The translations under genes were made by a program, and so were the position numbers. A stretch of DNA of 64,000 nt from Paenibacillus sp. 481. GTDB taxonomy: Bacteria; Bacillota; Bacilli; Paenibacillales; Paenibacillaceae. Below the pieces are notes generated by a model. That model worked only from the letters and a program-made list of their open reading frames with translations, ran no database searches and was not told the origin of the DNA. Positions within the stretch are counted from its first letter, which is position 1. Each line of letters starts with the position of its first letter. The stretch spans positions 4,543,501 through 4,607,500 of the forward strand of contig NZ_CP075175.1 of assembly GCF_021223605.1 (NCBI RefSeq). The letters are read 5' to 3'. This document shows positions 52,226 to 60,551 of this stretch, piece after piece.

Positions 52226-52693
52226 ATGCCAAACATAATTGAAGGACACTTAGTATCGAACGGATTAAAATACGGAATCGTCGCAGGACGCTTTAACGAG
52301 TTTATTGTAGGCAAACTGGTGTCGGGTGCGTTAGATGCGCTAAAGCGCCACGGTGCGCAGGATGATGATATAGATGTGGCATGGGTGCCAGGAGCTTTTG
52401 AAATCCCGTTAATCGCGCAAAAAATGGCGGAGAGCGGGAAGTATGACGCGGTCATCACATTGGGAGCTGTTATCCGCGGTTCGACGCCGCATTTTGATTA
52501 TGTGTGCAATGAGGCGGCAAAAGGCGTGGCTCAAATCGCTTTGAAAACAGGTGTTCCGACCATATTCGGCGTGCTGACAACCGATTCGATTGAGCAGGCG
52601 ATCGAACGAGCAGGCACGAAAGCTGGCAATAAAGGTTGGGAAGCAGCTGCAGCTGCGATCGAGATGGCAAACTTGACGAAACAGTTAAAATAG
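52226..52693 (+). CDS. ribH: 6,7-dimethyl-8-ribityllumazine synthase
   Basis: 155 aa, RBS AGGAGGAAAA. Lumazine synthase motifs: [49 protein letters not shown] with the catalytic His, and [19 protein letters not shown]. It forms icosahedral capsids in related species. Last gene of the operon. Confidence 0.97.
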   Translation: MPNIIEGHLVSNGLKYGIVAGRFNEFIVGKLVSGALDALKRHGAQDDDIDVAWVPGAFEIPLIAQKMAESGKYDAVITLGAVIRGSTPHFDYVCNEAAKGVAQIALKTGVPTIFGVLTTDSIEQAIERAGTKAGNKGWEAAAAAIEMANLTKQLK

Positions 52694-52702
52694 TGCTTAT
52701 TT

Positions 52703-52744
52703 AATGTAGTGCCCTTTCTTCTAAGGGCGCTACATTTGCTTTTC
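52703..52744 (+). terminator. Terminator after ribH
   Basis: 14-bp stem with one G-T or mismatch (AATGTAGTGCCCTT 52703-52716, AAGGGCGCTACATT 52723-52736), 6-nt loop, then TGCTTTT. Confidence 0.8.
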
Positions 52745-52757
52745 AGGAGGTTGCAGG

Positions 52758-53555
52758 GTGACCGTCACTTATAAGTTAGAGACGTTCGAGGGACCACTCG
52801 ACCTGCTGCTGCATTTAATCGATCAGTCGGAAATCGACATACAAGATATTAGTATTAGTGAAATTACCGACCAATATATGGACTATTTGCAAAGCATGCA
52901 GGAACTCGAATTAGATATTACAAGCGAATTTTTAGTCATGGCAGCAACGTTGCTGTCCATGAAATCCAAACAACTGCTGCCTAAGCCTCCCGTTATGGAC
53001 TGGGAGGACGAATATACCGATTATTATGAAGAAGATGACATTGATCCACGATCAGAGTTAATTCGTAAACTGATTGAGTATCGTAAATATAAAGGCATAG
53101 CGGAGCATTTGCGAGATCGCGAAGCGGATCGGAGCTTAATTTATTCCAAAGAACCAGAAGATTTAACGACTTTCATGCCAGACGCACCTACGAATCCGGT
53201 TGAAGGGTTGCACGTGACCGATCTGATTGAGGCGTTTCAAAAAGCGCTGCGCAAAGCGGTGCGTCGATCTCATGTGGCGACGATTCATCGTGATGAGATG
53301 TCCGTCAAAGACCGCATTCGCGACATTATTACGATGCTGCGTCCAGGCGGGCGCGGCAGTAAAGTGATGTTCTCGGCACTGTTAAGTGAGCAGCTGACAA
53401 GGCAAGAAATTGTCGTTACCTTTTTATCCATTTTGGAATTGATGAAGTTAAAGCAAGTGAAATGTTATCAAGATCAGTTGTTCGACGACATTGTCGTGCA
53501 ATGGAACGGGGAAGTGGAAGAGGATGGACTTTCAGACGTTGAAGTCGATTATTGA
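52758..53555 (+). CDS. scpA: Segregation and condensation protein A
   Basis: 265 aa, GTG start 7 nt after AGGAGG. ScpA is the kleisin of the SMC-ScpA-ScpB condensin that organises the chromosome. N-terminal FEGPLDLLLHLIDQSEIDIQDI (10-31) binds the SMC neck; the C-terminal winged helix (about 175-250) includes FSALLSEQLTRQEIVVTFLSILELMKLKQV. Overlaps scpB. Confidence 0.96.
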   Translation: MTVTYKLETFEGPLDLLLHLIDQSEIDIQDISISEITDQYMDYLQSMQELELDITSEFLVMAATLLSMKSKQLLPKPPVMDWEDEYTDYYEEDDIDPRSELIRKLIEYRKYKGIAEHLRDREADRSLIYSKEPEDLTTFMPDAPTNPVEGLHVTDLIEAFQKALRKAVRRSHVATIHRDEMSVKDRIRDIITMLRPGGRGSKVMFSALLSEQLTRQEIVVTFLSILELMKLKQVKCYQDQLFDDIVVQWNGEVEEDGLSDVEVDY

Positions 53556-54141
53556 GGGACTGCTGTTTATGGCTGGCGACGAAGGGTTAAATATAAAGCA
53601 AGTAGCCGAAATTACGGAGCAACGGCATGAGGTTGTGCGCGATGCGATGACGGATTTGCAAGGCGATATGGAGCGCAGCAAGCGAGGGTTGCAAATTTTG
53701 GAGATCGCAGGCATGTATCAACTAACGACTTTGAAACAGCATGCACCTTATTTTGAAAAAATGGCTTATTCGCCAACTCGCTCATCGTTGTCTCAAGCGG
53801 CGTTGGAGACGCTATCGATTGTTGCATATCGGCAGCCTATAACGAGGGTCGACATTGAGGAAATACGTGGTGTAAAATCAGATCGAGCGATCCAAACGCT
53901 CGTTAACAAAGATTTAATTGAAGAGGTAGGTCGTGCTGAAGCGATCGGAAGGCCGATCTTGTACGGCACGACAAAAGCGTTTCTTGACTATTTCGCGTTG
54001 TCTAACTTGGACGAGCTGCCAGAGGCGTCCCAGTTCGAACATTCGGACGGATTGGAGGAAGAAACGCAGCTATTATTCAATAAGTTGGAAGGTCGACAAT
54101 TAACGATTGAAGACGTTCCAAATCCGGAGGGAGGAGTCTAG
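53524..54141 (+). CDS. scpB: Segregation and condensation protein B
   Basis: 205 aa from ATG 53524, inside the end of scpA (32-nt overlap, GGAAGAGG in front). Two winged helices with SIIEGLLFMAGDEGLNIKQVAEI (6-28) and SQAALETLSIVAYRQPITRVDIEEIRGVKSDRAIQTL near 93-129. It forms dimers bound to ScpA. Confidence 0.95.
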   Translation: MDFQTLKSIIEGLLFMAGDEGLNIKQVAEITEQRHEVVRDAMTDLQGDMERSKRGLQILEIAGMYQLTTLKQHAPYFEKMAYSPTRSSLSQAALETLSIVAYRQPITRVDIEEIRGVKSDRAIQTLVNKDLIEEVGRAEAIGRPILYGTTKAFLDYFALSNLDELPEASQFEHSDGLEEETQLLFNKLEGRQLTIEDVPNPEGGV

Positions 54142-54142
54142 G

Positions 54143-54844
54143 TTGAACATTCAGTTTCTTGGACATGCTGGCGTAATGTTGCAAACAGAGCGACACCGCA
54201 TCATTATTGACCCTTTTTTAACGGATAACCCTAAGGCGGGGGCAAGTGCAAAAGAGATTAAAGCCGATTTCGTATTGCTTACTCATGGTCATAGTGACCA
54301 TATTGGGGACGCAGTGCAGATTGCGAAAAATAATGACGCGCCGATTATTACGATAGTGGAGTTGGCTGATTATTTAGGTCGACAAGGCGCGCAGACGATC
54401 GGCATGAATTTAGGTGGATCGGGTACGTTTGAGTTCGGCACGATTAAATGGGTTCCGGCCTTGCATAGCTCATCGGTGACAGAGAGTGATGGTACTATTA
54501 TTTACTTAGGGAACCCAGCGGGTATCGTTCTCCAAGTAGATGATTTTACGCTTTACCATGCGGGGGATACGGCCTTGTTTAGCGATATGAAGCTAATCGG
54601 GGAACGGTTTAAGCCGGATGTTGCTTTTTTACCGATCGGAAGTTTCTTTACGATGGACCCAGAAGACGCGTTGCTCGCGGCGCAGTGGGTAAAAGCGAAA
54701 CATATTGTCCCGATTCATTACAATACGTTTCCCGTGATTGAACAAGACGGTGCTCAATTCGTTAACCAATTGAAGGTGCTCGGTATTCACGGCTATGCGT
54801 TGCAACCAGGTGAGTCTTTAAATACAGATGAATTAAATAAATGA
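54143..54844 (+). CDS. UPF0173 metal-dependent hydrolase (YtkL family)
   Basis: 233 aa, TTG start 6 nt after GGAGGGAGGAG; starting at 54107 inside scpB is unlikely. Metallo-beta-lactamase fold with THGHSDH (His48, His50, Asp52, His53), later ligands in LHSSS, YHAGDTALF and PIHYNTFP. Natural substrate unknown for the family (B. subtilis YtkL). It starts one base after scpB ends and probably belongs to its transcript. Confidence 0.9.
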   Translation: MNIQFLGHAGVMLQTERHRIIIDPFLTDNPKAGASAKEIKADFVLLTHGHSDHIGDAVQIAKNNDAPIITIVELADYLGRQGAQTIGMNLGGSGTFEFGTIKWVPALHSSSVTESDGTIIYLGNPAGIVLQVDDFTLYHAGDTALFSDMKLIGERFKPDVAFLPIGSFFTMDPEDALLAAQWVKAKHIVPIHYNTFPVIEQDGAQFVNQLKVLGIHGYALQPGESLNTDELNK

Positions 54845-54870
54845 TCTAAATGTGCCAGAGCAATAACCAG

Positions 54871-54905
54871 AAAGCCTCTAACGTGAAGCGTTAGGGGCTT
54901 TTTTA
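54871..54905 (+). terminator. Terminator of the scpAB-ytkL unit
   Basis: 12-bp stem with one G-T pair (AAGCCTCTAACG 54872-54883, CGTTAGGGGCTT 54889-54900), 5-nt loop, TTTTT run. Confidence 0.92.
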
Positions 54906-55086
54906 TTTGTTTATGTGGGATACAAATCATTGTGCGCGTGTCTTATATAACTTATGGATATGTTAGTTAAATAAAACAGGAATATTTGGACAACATAAAT
55001 CCAGCGCAACAATAGATCTACCAGACAGATTTGCGTCAACGCATGGTAATAAGAAGCACGATTCTTGAAAAAGGGGGAAAGAACGG

Positions 55087-55767
55087 TTGAGCGCATCGTT
55101 TTGGTTCATCATTATTCTATTGTTGCTAATTGCGCTATTAATCGCTTTTTTAAGCACACATCTCGAATGCAAAATCCTTTTACATAAAGCGGGCAAACAT
55201 GAACGTGTGTTGTTACTAGTAAGGCTGTTATGGGTGCGTTGGCGATATGAGTTTAGAACGGTGTTGTTTGCAGGTGTGGACGAAGGTTTTATGGTAGGGG
55301 TGAAGGAAGAAGACAACTTTGCCTCAGGCCACTCGCATCGCAGCAAAGGGAGAATAAACAAACAGACGATACGCAGGTTCGTGGGGCGAATCTGGGAACT
55401 CGCCTATCACACGGCTGCTTTAAAAGAATGGTTATATCGTTCGTTAAATTACATTCGTTGTGATCTATTCATTTGGGAATCAGAAGTGGGTGTGAAAAAT
55501 CCAGCAACGACGAGCATATTAACAGGTTTATTGTGGGGAGTGCAAAGTGCAGCTACAGGTTGGTTCACCTATCAAATTCGATTTCAACAGACACCTTATT
55601 TGTCCGTTGTACCGAACTACAAGCAACCATATTTTTCTTCTCGTGTTGTTTGCATAACGAAAATACGAGTCGCGCACGCTATAGTTGCAGTCGTTATGCT
55701 CATCATTCGCATCACGCGAACAAAAGGAGGAGTGAAGACATGGCGGAACATCCTATTGAAGGCTTAA
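55087..55767 (+). CDS. ytfI: DUF2953 membrane-associated protein (YtfI family)
   Basis: 226 aa, TTG start after GGGGGAAAG. N-terminal transmembrane helix (about 4-24, SFWFIIILLLLIALLIAFL), a soluble middle, then NPATTSILTGLLWGV typical of the DUF2953 family and a second hydrophobic stretch (VAHAIVAVVMLIIRI) near the end. Function unknown. Overlaps ytfJ by 28 nt; the ytfI-ytfJ pair is conserved in Bacillales and tied to sporulation. Confidence 0.85.
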   Translation: MSASFWFIIILLLLIALLIAFLSTHLECKILLHKAGKHERVLLLVRLLWVRWRYEFRTVLFAGVDEGFMVGVKEEDNFASGHSHRSKGRINKQTIRRFVGRIWELAYHTAALKEWLYRSLNYIRCDLFIWESEVGVKNPATTSILTGLLWGVQSAATGWFTYQIRFQQTPYLSVVPNYKQPYFSSRVVCITKIRVAHAIVAVVMLIIRITRTKGGVKTWRNILLKA

Positions 55768-56198
55768 TGAGAGCTGCGTTGGAAAATATTAAGACGATGG
55801 TAGACGTAAATGCGATCGTCGGAGATCCGGTGCAAACGCCAGATGGCAGTGTTATTTTGCCGATTAGTCGGGTCGCTTTGGGGTTTGCTGCAGGTGGAAG
55901 TGACTTTCGTGTAGAGGGACATGAACGGCATCACGACCAGTCCGAAAAGCATCAAAATGGGCATTCGGTATCTACCTCTACGAAGCCATTTGGTGGTGGT
56001 AGCGGCGGCGGTATTTATATTACACCCATTGCTTTCCTCGTTGTTGGGAAAAATGGAATTAATGTGGTGTCGGTAGACAGTCAGACACACTTGCTGGAGA
56101 AACTTATCGATGCAGCCCCGCAAGTACTGGATCGGATAGAAGGCATGTTTCAGCGTTCAAATCGGCGTAAACATGATGACGACATTATTATTACGTAG
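55740..56198 (+). CDS. ytfJ: Sporulation protein YtfJ (GerW family)
   Basis: 152 aa from ATG 55740 (AAAGGAGGAG). GerW family: HPIEGLMRAALENIKTMVDVNAIVGDPV (4-31), VILPISRVALGFAAGG and the glycine-rich turn GGGSGGGIYITPIAFLVV. A His-rich loop of about 20 residues (GHERHHDQSEKHQNGH) is inserted before it. Expressed in the forespore of B. subtilis and needed for normal germination in several species; biochemical role unknown. Confidence 0.93.
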   Translation: MAEHPIEGLMRAALENIKTMVDVNAIVGDPVQTPDGSVILPISRVALGFAAGGSDFRVEGHERHHDQSEKHQNGHSVSTSTKPFGGGSGGGIYITPIAFLVVGKNGINVVSVDSQTHLLEKLIDAAPQVLDRIEGMFQRSNRRKHDDDIIIT

Positions 56199-56218
56199 CC
56201 GCCACATGCGTATCACAG

Positions 56219-56293
56219 GCGTTCAAGTTTCACCTGTAAAGTCGTTGGCCGTTATCGTGGGCGGCGGCTAGCATGTGTACTTGAACGCTTTTT
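56219..56293 (+). terminator. Terminator after ytfJ
   Basis: 10-bp stem (GCGTTCAAGT 56219-56228, ACTTGAACGC 56279-56288) with a large structured loop and a TTTTT run. Confidence 0.75.
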
Positions 56294-56304
56294 GTATGCG
56301 TTGG

Positions 56305-56333
56305 ACATACCTTGTATCTAAAAAGCATACATA
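56305..56333 (+). promoter_or_regulatory. Possible sigma-E promoter of dacB
   Basis: ACATACC (56305-56311, ATA core) and CATACATA (56326-56333) with a 14-nt gap resemble sigma-E elements (KMATATT / CATACAHT). The dacB-spmA-spmB operon of B. subtilis is sigma-E dependent, which supports the reading. Confidence 0.5.
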
Positions 56334-56371
56334 TAGTACAAGTTGGCGGTTTCATTTAAAAGGAGGAAGTT

Positions 56372-57553
56372 ATGAGCAAGTTGCGCCGCATTGCGCCAGC
56401 CGTACGCGTTATAGTTACCATCATGCTGTTATGTACTGTCCTGACGCCATTTAGTTCCAAGAATGCGGCTGAGGCCCAACAAGGGCAATATGGACAAAGT
56501 AGACAAAGTGAGCAAGTCCAATTTCAATCGTATTCTTTTAAACCTCGTGCCAAAAAAGAAACAAACGAAGAACCATCTCGTGCTCACACACCGTCTACTG
56601 CAGCAAAAGCAGCTGCAATTATCGATGTGCGTTCAGGACGCATTTTACACAGTGAAAATGGGGATGAGCAGCTCCCGATGGCAAGTACGACCAAAATAAT
56701 GACAGCTATTGTAGCTATCGAACACGGAAAGCTGTCCGATAAAGTGAAAGTGAGCAATCGAGCTGTAGGAAAAGAAGGTTCATCGATTTATTTGCGTCTT
56801 GGTGAAGAGATGAGTTTAAATCACATGCTCTATGGCCTTATGCTGCGTTCCGGCAATGATGCGGCTACTGCGATAGCAGAGCATGTTGGCGGCTCAGAAG
56901 AAGGTTTTGTGTATTTGATGAACGAGAAGGCGCGACTATTAGGGTTAGAGCGAACGCAGTTTCAAAACGCTCATGGTTTGGACGCAAAAGGGCACTATAC
57001 GACAGCTAACGAATTGGCTCGTATTTCGGCTTATGCGCTGCACAACGCTACCTTTAGAGAAATGGTGCGAACGCGCATCAAGTCAGCGCCAAATCCGTAT
57101 GAAAAATGGGATTACAAATGGGTGAACAAAAACAAAATGCTGCGCTTTTACGAAGGTGCTGACGGTGTGAAAACCGGATATACGAAACAAGCGCTGCGCT
57201 GCTTAGTCAGCTCGGCTACACGAAATGGGCAGCAATTAGCCGTCGTTACTTTAAATGATGGACAAGATTGGGTCGATCATGAGCATCTGCTTGATTATGG
57301 CTTCAAGACCTTCCCATTAACGACTTTAATTGAGGCCGGACAAAAAATATCCGGTTATCCATTAATCGCCAAGCAAGCGTTAAAGTATCCTTTAACGTTA
57401 GAGGAAAAAGAGCAGGTAACCTCGCGGTTGACATTAACGCCGAAAGATACAGTGGATTATCGCCTTGGAGATCGGGGAAGGCTTGAATTTCGAATTCAGG
57501 ACCAAGTGCTAGGAGCCGTCTCACTTCGTGATGACACAAGTCCAAATGGTTAA
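56372..57553 (+). CDS. dacB: Sporulation D-alanyl-D-alanine carboxypeptidase DacB
   Basis: 393 aa, RBS AAAGGAGGAAG. Signal peptide (about 1-35), a Gln/Ser-rich spacer (36-75), and the S11 peptidase domain with Ser105-Thr-Thr-Lys108, SGN at 160-162 and KTG at 267-269. Acts in the mother cell to limit cross-linking of the spore cortex. Identified as DacB rather than DacF because spmA and spmB follow. Confidence 0.93.
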   Translation: MSKLRRIAPAVRVIVTIMLLCTVLTPFSSKNAAEAQQGQYGQSRQSEQVQFQSYSFKPRAKKETNEEPSRAHTPSTAAKAAAIIDVRSGRILHSENGDEQLPMASTTKIMTAIVAIEHGKLSDKVKVSNRAVGKEGSSIYLRLGEEMSLNHMLYGLMLRSGNDAATAIAEHVGGSEEGFVYLMNEKARLLGLERTQFQNAHGLDAKGHYTTANELARISAYALHNATFREMVRTRIKSAPNPYEKWDYKWVNKNKMLRFYEGADGVKTGYTKQALRCLVSSATRNGQQLAVVTLNDGQDWVDHEHLLDYGFKTFPLTTLIEAGQKISGYPLIAKQALKYPLTLEEKEQVTSRLTLTPKDTVDYRLGDRGRLEFRIQDQVLGAVSLRDDTSPNG

Positions 57554-57627
57554 GATCAGGGAACACTTCCGTTAAGGGGCCAAATCTGAGTCATGTTCAT
57601 TCGTCATGTTCATGGGAGGGGGATTCG

Positions 57628-58263
57628 GTGGTTAACGCAATTTGGGTGTTTATGTTGCTGGTTGGCTTTATTGCAGCCGCTGCCCAAGGGAAAATTGAAA
57701 TCGTCACAGAAGCCATTTTTGATGGGGCTAAGACTGGGGTAACGGTTAGTTTTGGCCTTATTAGTGTCATGGTATTTTGGCTAGGCATGATGCGGATTGC
57801 AGAGGATGCGGGGTTGCTGGCACGTTTGGCCAAAGCGTTAGGTCCGGTTGTCCGCTATTTGTTTCCGGATGTGCCGCGCAACCATCCAGCACTCGGCTAC
57901 ATCATGTCGAATATGAGTGCCAATTTGCTCGGTCTTGGCAATGCCGCCACGCCGATGGGCATTCGTGCGATGCAGGAATTACAGAAGCTTAATCCCGACA
58001 AGGATACGGCTACTCCGGCGATGTGTACACTGCTAGCGATCAATACAGCTAGCATTACACTCATCCCGACTACGCTGATTGCGATTCGCATGAATTTTGG
58101 CTCGGCGAATGCAGCAGAAATAGTAGGAACGACCTTGCTTGCGACTATCATTGCCACCCTTGCAGCAATTGCGGCGGACAGATGGTATCGAAGTCGCCAT
58201 CCAACATCATCCTTCCCTCCACATACGACCTATGATGCAACCTCAAAGGATATAGCTTCTTAA
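57628..58263 (+). CDS. spmA: Spore maturation protein A
   Basis: 211 aa, GTG start after GGGAGGGGG. Nucleoside-recognition (Gate) family membrane protein with helices at about 3-20 and 60-75 and a conserved NMSANLLGLGNAATPMGIRAMQ segment. With SpmB it is needed for full dehydration of the spore core. The C-terminus has a short Pro/His tail. Confidence 0.93.
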   Translation: MVNAIWVFMLLVGFIAAAAQGKIEIVTEAIFDGAKTGVTVSFGLISVMVFWLGMMRIAEDAGLLARLAKALGPVVRYLFPDVPRNHPALGYIMSNMSANLLGLGNAATPMGIRAMQELQKLNPDKDTATPAMCTLLAINTASITLIPTTLIAIRMNFGSANAAEIVGTTLLATIIATLAAIAADRWYRSRHPTSSFPPHTTYDATSKDIAS

Positions 58264-58318
58264 CTAAAATCGACATCCAGACATCCAGCTCATGTTCGCT
58301 TATGAAAGGATGGTTACC

Positions 58319-58858
58319 ATGTATTCGTTCATATCGACGGTATCCACATGGGCCATTCCGGCTATCGTCGTGTTTATTCCACTCTACGCTTACTTTCGGA
58401 AAGTCCCGGTCTATGAATCATTTGTCGAGGGCGCTAAAGATGGATTCCAGACCTCCATCAACATTATCCCCACGTTAGTTGGGATGATGGTTGCGATCAG
58501 TGTATTTCGCGCATCGGGTGCGATGGATTGGATCGTTAGTTTGTTCCGTCCAATTATGGATTGGTTTGGGGTGCCAAGCGAAGTGATGCCGCTAGCGTTC
58601 TTGCGGCCCATTACAGGAGCGGGTTCGTTAGCATTTACTACGGATCTCATTAAAACGTATGGTGCTGATTCGCTTATCGGGCGTATTGCCTCTACGATTC
58701 AGGGCAGTACGGATACGACGCTTTACGTCCTCATTGTTTATTTTGGCGCAGTCGGAATACGTAAAGGCAGATACGCGTTAAAAGTCGGTCTCTTTTCTGA
58801 TTTTGTCGGCTTTGTTGCTGCTATTGTGATATGTTTACTCGTATTTGGGTCAAGCTAA
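58319..58858 (+). CDS. spmB: Spore maturation protein B
   Basis: 179 aa from ATG 58319 (AAAGGATGG), same length as B. subtilis SpmB. Gate-domain membrane protein: VEGAKDGFQTSINIIPTLVGMMVAI, LAFLRPITGAGSLAFTTDL and IQGSTDTTLYVLIVYFGAVGI. Third gene of dacB-spmA-spmB. Confidence 0.93.
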   Translation: MYSFISTVSTWAIPAIVVFIPLYAYFRKVPVYESFVEGAKDGFQTSINIIPTLVGMMVAISVFRASGAMDWIVSLFRPIMDWFGVPSEVMPLAFLRPITGAGSLAFTTDLIKTYGADSLIGRIASTIQGSTDTTLYVLIVYFGAVGIRKGRYALKVGLFSDFVGFVAAIVICLLVFGSS

Positions 58859-58898
58859 TGAAGTATTGGGTAAACCTTTACTGCGTTTGACTGTTATA

Positions 58899-58957
58899 TG
58901 CTATAATATGATACGTAATTAGCAATCGATGCTCGGTGCTGCATGTACCGAGCTTTT
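58899..58957 (+). promoter_or_regulatory. Extended -10 promoter followed closely by a terminator hairpin
   Basis: TGC-TATAAT (58899-58907) is a perfect extended -10. Only 24 nt on, GCTCGGT (58931-58937) and ACCGAGC (58947-58953) form a stem followed by TTTT. The hairpin may terminate the spmB transcript or attenuate the rluB transcript started at this promoter. Confidence 0.55.
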
Positions 58958-59074
58958 GCTTTGCACAAAACCGCCTTACATAAACGTAGTTTGGACAGGC
59001 TAATAGCAGCCGTTAAATGTGCGTGTACAAACGATATGGAAAAGGCTATCATAAACCTGAGGTGACTTACAAAA

Positions 59075-59809
59075 ATGGAACGATTACAAAAAATATTGGC
59101 GAACGCAGGGGTTGCTTCGCGCAGAAAATGCGAAGAACTTATTTTATCCGGCAAGGTAGTAGTGAATGACGAAGTTGTCACAACGCTTGGCGTGAAGGCA
59201 GACCCTGCCACGGACGTCATTACAGTTAATGGACGGGAAATTACCCAGTCCGATAAAGTATATGCTGCGTTTTACAAACCGAAAGCGGTTATTACATCGA
59301 TGTCTGACCCTGAAGGCAGAAAGACAGTGCGTGACTTTATGGGCGGACTGCGTACGCGTGTATACCCAGTAGGACGCTTGGACTATGATACTGAAGGTTT
59401 GTTGATCCTCACAAATGACGGCGAACTAGCGAATAAGCTTATGCATCCGCGACACCATGTAGAGAAAACGTATCATGTAACCGTTAAAGGCGTACCGCAC
59501 GGGGATAACTTGGACAAGCTTAAGAAAGGGATTAAGCTTGAAGATGGTGTGACATTGCCAGCCGAGATCGAGTACCACGATGTAAACGTGGAAACGAATA
59601 CGGCTACAATCAGCATCACGATTACCGAAGGTCGTAATCGTCAAGTTCGCCGCATGTTTGAAGCGATCGGCCATTCGGTCATCCGTTTGAAGCGTGTCAG
59701 ATTCGGTAACATTACCCTGCAAGGCTTAGTGCGCGGTAAGCATCGCATACTGACGAAATCCGAAGTGAATGAGTTGCAGCAATCGATTAAGACAAGCCGC
59801 CGCAGCTAA
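59075..59809 (+). CDS. rluB: Ribosomal large subunit pseudouridine synthase B
   Basis: 244 aa. S4 RNA-binding domain (RLQKILANAGVASRRKCEELI, 3-23) and RsuA/RluB/E/F catalytic domain with VGRLDYDTEGLLILTNDGEL, in which the Asp of RLDYDT is catalytic. Makes a pseudouridine in helix 89 of 23S rRNA. RBS TGAGGTG with a long gap. The dacB-spmA-spmB-rluB-resA order follows B. subtilis ypuL. Confidence 0.94.
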   Translation: MERLQKILANAGVASRRKCEELILSGKVVVNDEVVTTLGVKADPATDVITVNGREITQSDKVYAAFYKPKAVITSMSDPEGRKTVRDFMGGLRTRVYPVGRLDYDTEGLLILTNDGELANKLMHPRHHVEKTYHVTVKGVPHGDNLDKLKKGIKLEDGVTLPAEIEYHDVNVETNTATISITITEGRNRQVRRMFEAIGHSVIRLKRVRFGNITLQGLVRGKHRILTKSEVNELQQSIKTSRRS

Positions 59810-59815
59810 CCTAAA

Positions 59816-59859
59816 CCTAGCAGGTATATGCACGTTACAATAAGGCGATACCTGCTAGG
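59816..59859. repeat. 12-bp perfect inverted repeat between rluB and resA
   Basis: CCTAGCAGGTAT (59816-59827) and ATACCTGCTAGG (59848-59859), 20-nt loop, no T-run after it. Probable rluB transcript end or RNA hairpin. Confidence 0.7.
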
Positions 59860-59995
59860 GCTATGACACATAATTTTCATATTGAGGAAGATATGCGCGT
59901 TCGTCTTTGGATTATAATGGACGTGGATGGCGTTAATTAATTTGTAGCATTTTTTCCGCCTGAATGTGAAACAAGTCATAGAAAGGGCGTTGGTG

Positions 59996-60529
59996 ATGGG
60001 GAAACGTAACAAAATCGTACAAATTATCATCTTATCCGTCATCTTAGTCGTTGGGGGATATGCGATTGGCACTGCTTTGTTGAAACCAAGCAACACAGCG
60101 CCGGTTGTAGGTAGTACTATTCCGGACATCGCTTTGCAAATGGCCGACGGTGAAGTTAAAAGCTTTAATGACTTTGAAGGTAAAGCGCTTGTCCTTAACT
60201 TTTGGGGGACATGGTGTGAGCCTTGTGAACGCGAAATGCCAGCCTTGCAACAAGCATGGGAAAAGTGGAAACCAGAAGGTGTAGAAGTGATCGGCATTAA
60301 TATCGGTGAAGACAAGCTCGTTGTACAGAACTATATGAAAAAAGTGAATGTACATTTTCCGATGATGTTGGATCTTAAATTTAAAGCGCGTGATGCTTTT
60401 AATGCACGTGGATTACCTGCGACATTTTTCGTAAAGCCTGATCGTACCGTTCAAGCCATCCATGTCGGCGAATTAACGACAGAAATGCTGGATAATTACA
60501 TTCAGCAGATTGTAAACGCTAAACGCTAA
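59996..60529 (+). CDS. resA: Thiol-disulfide oxidoreductase ResA
   Basis: 177 aa from ATG 59996 (AAAGGGCG); the in-frame start 30 nt upstream has no ribosome site. Membrane anchor (about 7-28) and an extracytoplasmic thioredoxin domain with Cys74-x-x-Cys77 (WCEPC) and Glu80, the same catalytic residues as B. subtilis ResA. It reduces apocytochrome c haem-binding cysteines before haem attachment by ResBC. Confidence 0.96.
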   Translation: MGKRNKIVQIIILSVILVVGGYAIGTALLKPSNTAPVVGSTIPDIALQMADGEVKSFNDFEGKALVLNFWGTWCEPCEREMPALQQAWEKWKPEGVEVIGINIGEDKLVVQNYMKKVNVHFPMMLDLKFKARDAFNARGLPATFFVKPDRTVQAIHVGELTTEMLDNYIQQIVNAKR

Positions 60530-60551
60530 CGGATGGAGAGGGGACATTAAC

